From assembly GCA_029251465.1 (NCBI GenBank), contig JAQXDI010000071.1, positions 1-57,655 of the forward strand: a stretch of DNA of 57,655 nucleotides, read 5' to 3'. This stretch comes from Ascidiaceihabitans sp. GTDB lineage: Bacteria > Pseudomonadota > Alphaproteobacteria > Rhodobacterales > Rhodobacteraceae. Positions 53,744 through 57,655 of the stretch are shown here, piece after piece. Position 1 is the first letter of the stretch; the number at the start of each line of letters is the position of its first letter. Position numbers and translations under genes: made by a program. The notes below the pieces were generated by a model, which saw nothing but the letters and a program-made list of their open reading frames with translations, searched no databases and was not told the origin of the DNA.

Positions 53744-54658
53744 CTAGGTCGTGCTAACGTCAGCTTGCCTGAATTTTGCAGCCAGCGCCACTACCTCTGA
53801 AATCTGCAACAACTGTTCGGCCAGCGGGCTTTTCTTGCGCCAGATCATGCCAACCGTACGCGACGGTATGGGCTGCGCGAAACGTGCGACGCAGACAGGT
53901 GCGGACCGGGTTTCGACCGCGACCGCCATGTCGGGGATCAGCGTGACGCCAATGCCAGAGCCGACCAATTGCACCAAGGTCGACAATGAACTGCCGTCCA
54001 ATCCTTCGCGCGGCAATGCTGTGCGAATGTTGCAAAACGACAAGGCTTGATCGCGAAAACAATGCCCTTCTTCTAACAACAAAAGCCGCATTTTCTTGAG
54101 ACCTTCTGCATCAGGCACCGGTTCAGTCGCCTGCGCGTGTGAACGGACCAGCACAAAATCTTCGTCAAACAGCGGAACTTCTGTCAGCGTTGATTCCGAG
54201 ATCGGCAAGGCGACGATTGCGGCATCAATCAAGCCGTCAGACAATTCCTGGATCAATTTATGGGTCATGGTTTCGCGCACATGCAGCTCAATTCCGTCAT
54301 GGGTGCGACCAAGATGCGCGATAATGTTCGGCAGAAGGTAGGGCGCAATTGTCGGAATCACCCCCAAACGCAAACGTCCAATCAGGCCATTTTTTGCCGT
54401 TTTGGAAAAATCCTCCAGCTCGTCCACAGCCCGTAGAATTTCGCGCACACGTACACCAAACTCTGATCCAAAAGCTGTCAGTCGCACTGCACGGGCTGCG
54501 CGTTCAAACAATGGGGTGCCTAGATTTGCCTCTAACTCTTTGATTTGCACAGAAATCGCCGGTTGCGAAATCGAACAGGCCTCGGCGGCGCGCCCGAAAT
54601 GCGCGTGACGGGCGACGGCCTCAAAGTAACGCAGCTGTTTTAGAGTGAAGTTCGACAT
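53744..54658 (-). CDS. oxyR: OxyR, hydrogen-peroxide-sensing LysR regulator
   Basis: 304 aa. LysR helix-turn-helix at 4-63, effector domain from 92. Cys200 and Cys209 in EEGHCFRDQALSFC match the redox-active pair of OxyR (C199 and C208 in E. coli), which forms a disulfide with peroxide. It is divergent from katG, the classic target, with a CTAT-N7-ATAG element just before its own start. It therefore likely activates katG and controls itself. Confidence 0.94.
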   Translation of the reverse strand: MSNFTLKQLRYFEAVARHAHFGRAAEACSISQPAISVQIKELEANLGTPLFERAARAVRLTAFGSEFGVRVREILRAVDELEDFSKTAKNGLIGRLRLGVIPTIAPYLLPNIIAHLGRTHDGIELHVRETMTHKLIQELSDGLIDAAIVALPISESTLTEVPLFDEDFVLVRSHAQATEPVPDAEGLKKMRLLLLEEGHCFRDQALSFCNIRTALPREGLDGSSLSTLVQLVGSGIGVTLIPDMAVAVETRSAPVCVARFAQPIPSRTVGMIWRKKSPLAEQLLQISEVVALAAKFRQADVSTT

Positions 54659-54667
54659 AATTAAAAC

Positions 54668-54682
54668 CTATCTCAACTATAG
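54668..54682. promoter_or_regulatory. Putative OxyR site in the oxyR-katG spacer
   Basis: CTAT-N7-ATAG lies 10 bases before the oxyR start. It is the central half of the four-part OxyR consensus (ATAG-N7-CTAT-N7-ATAG-N7-CTAT), with an imperfect outer ATAA on the left at the correct 7-base step. Its place fits autoregulation; katG begins 206 bases away, so a further site could exist. Confidence 0.5.
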
Positions 54683-54875
54683 GAAAATATAACTTAACCA
54701 TATGTATTTGATTTAGTAAACCAACATCAGGGAATCTGCGGCTCACCTAAGTGTCACCTTTTAAAAATGCGCGAGATGGCGTGTCTAGGACTGGTGGCGC
54801 ACGGGCGTTCAGCACTAAGATTACCACAATGATTCATGGCCCCAGCCCTGCGCGAGGCCAAAGACCAACCCATGA

Positions 54876-57095
<2,220 letters not shown>

Positions 57096-57119
57096 ATTGA
57101 CCACATGACAAGATAAAAG

Positions 57120-57155
57120 GCGGCGCTTTGATAAAGGTCAAAGCGCCGCTTTACG
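57120..57155 (+). terminator. Rho-independent terminator of katG
   Basis: GCGGCGCTTTG and CAAAGCGCCGC pair perfectly (11 bp) over an 8-base loop and run into TTTA, 25 bases after the katG stop. Confidence 0.8.
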
Positions 57156-57388
57156 TTCGATGTTCAGGTTTTACCGAACCACGTGTACAAAAATTCGTAG
57201 AATCATTCGGCTTGTTTGTCATGATGCAACATCGCTCGCCGATCTTGTTCCGCGAGAGTTTAGCGAACTTCAAGAGAACCTTTTAGGTTCATCAAGCCAG
57301 TTCTTCACCGAAACTGTACCATAGCAACGCTCCATAACCACATCATACATTACTGCGCGCATTACGTCAGAGTAACTTTCGGCAGCTC
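57156..57388 (-). other. Mid-GC spacer with a possible protein fragment
   Basis: This stretch is clearly less GC-rich than katG and less AT-rich than what follows. On the minus strand an open frame ends at 57270 and reads back past 57388; its last 30 residues from an ATG begin MRAVMYDVVMERCYG and end DEPKRFS. It may be the C-terminus of a gene cut by the junction near 57389, but no family is recognised and no Shine-Dalgarno is clear. Nothing else is seen. Confidence 0.25.
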
Positions 57389-57568
57389 TTATTCGTTTTG
57401 TATATGATTAATTCTATCTTTAAGCACTAACTTTCTTTTTTTTAATCTCTGAATTTGCAAAAAATCAACAGTATGTTTTTCTTGTAGTTGAATTAAAATT
57501 TGATCAAGATCTGAGTGTTCTTGTTCATATTCTTTTAATTTTTCTAGTAAATTTGAATTATTATTCAT
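57389..57568 (-). CDS. DUF465 (YdcH family) small protein in AT-rich DNA
   Basis: 59 aa, all coiled-coil-like helix, with the family motif around LQIQRLKKRKLVLKDRI and an N-terminal LLEKLKEYEQEHSDLD that gives the expected helical hairpin. YdcH proteins are small and of unknown role. Codons are almost all A/T-ended (AAT, TTA, AAA, GAA), quite unlike the other genes here, and the start has no purine-rich site. It suggests a low-GC source such as SAR11-type alphaproteobacteria, an inference from base composition and family. Confidence 0.75.
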   Translation of the reverse strand: MNNNSNLLEKLKEYEQEHSDLDQILIQLQEKHTVDFLQIQRLKKRKLVLKDRINHIQNE

Positions 57569-57609
57569 AAAAATTTAAAATTTATCTTATCAATCTATAG
57601 TATATAATC

Positions 57610-57627
57610 AAAAAAAAAAAAAAAAAA
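57610..57627. repeat. 18-base poly-A run
   Basis: An unbroken A18 directly after a TATAAT (57603-57608) in very AT-rich DNA. Such runs are common in AT-rich genomes and are also places where assemblies and base calls fail. Confidence 0.9.
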
Positions 57628-57644
57628 TAGGTATTTTAACAAGT

Positions 57645-57655
57645 GGAGGAAAAAC
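57645..57655 (+). promoter_or_regulatory. Shine-Dalgarno of a gene starting just past the window
   Basis: GGAGG at 57645-57649 is followed by AAAAAC to the window end, so a start codon right at 57656 would have ideal spacing. A TATAAT 37 bases upstream could be its -10. The gene itself is not visible. Confidence 0.4.

Overview
This 57.7-kb window looks like one contig from a marine alphaproteobacterium of the Roseobacter group (Rhodobacteraceae). The evidence is GC-rich DNA with alphaproteobacterial codon use, and a gene set typical of the group: long-form UrtB, HemP, CarD with FdxA, a Suv3-like helicase, DUF2339 and YcjX/YcjF-type proteins, and a PilP-like protein. No rRNA, tRNA, CRISPR array or prophage was seen. 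Both ends are abnormal. The left end is the 5' part of an IS5-type insertion sequence sitting inside urtC. The right end changes at about 57.39 kb to extremely AT-rich DNA with a DUF465 (YdcH) gene, which suggests either an assembly join to a low-GC genome or very recent foreign DNA.

Layout. 0-3.6 kb (minus): a decaying urea ABC transporter operon, with urtA frameshifted, urtB intact and urtC cut by the IS. 4.2-5.2 kb (plus): a heme-uptake-type operon of a possible 61-aa ORF, hemP and a Cys-rich protein, all joined by 4-base overlaps. 5.3-14.9 kb (plus): a LysR regulator followed by a seven-gene catabolic operon (hydantoinase A and B, FAD-dependent amine/amino-acid oxidase, HpcH/HpaI aldolase, aminotransferase, uronate-dehydrogenase-like protein, atypical SDR). 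14.9-26 kb: a periplasmic protein, a putative glycosyltransferase, metY, a PilP/GspC-like membrane protein, hppD divergent from an Lrp regulator, a KefB/C-type antiporter, and divergent cobT/cobS. 26-31 kb (minus): TPR protein, Suv3-like RNA helicase, S4 protein, ferredoxin, carD.

31.1-38.3 kb (plus): SCP2 protein, lysophospholipase-like hydrolase, an exonuclease/ATP-dependent DNA ligase pair, an amidohydrolase, oligoendopeptidase F and a GNAT protein. 38.2-47.4 kb (minus): a DksA/TraR zinc-finger gene with a probable frameshift at its end, ileS, a DUF2339 membrane protein, and the ycjX-GNAT-ycjF operon. 47.5-48.2 kb (plus): truA. 48.2-53.7 kb (minus): a LysR regulator and a four-gene overlapping operon (aldehyde dehydrogenase, M19 dipeptidase-like protein that has lost metal ligands, a 549-aa protein of no recognised family, DUF3726). 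53.7-57.1 kb: divergent oxyR and katG for peroxide defence.

The best candidates for undescribed biology are the ALDH/M19-like/549-aa/DUF3726 operon, whose central 'dipeptidase' lacks the usual HxD and bridging Glu, and the hydantoinase-oxidase-aldolase operon ending in an SDR without a YxxxK motif. Both are inferences from gene order and motifs. The two probable single-base frameshifts (urtA, DksA-like) could be real mutations or sequence errors.
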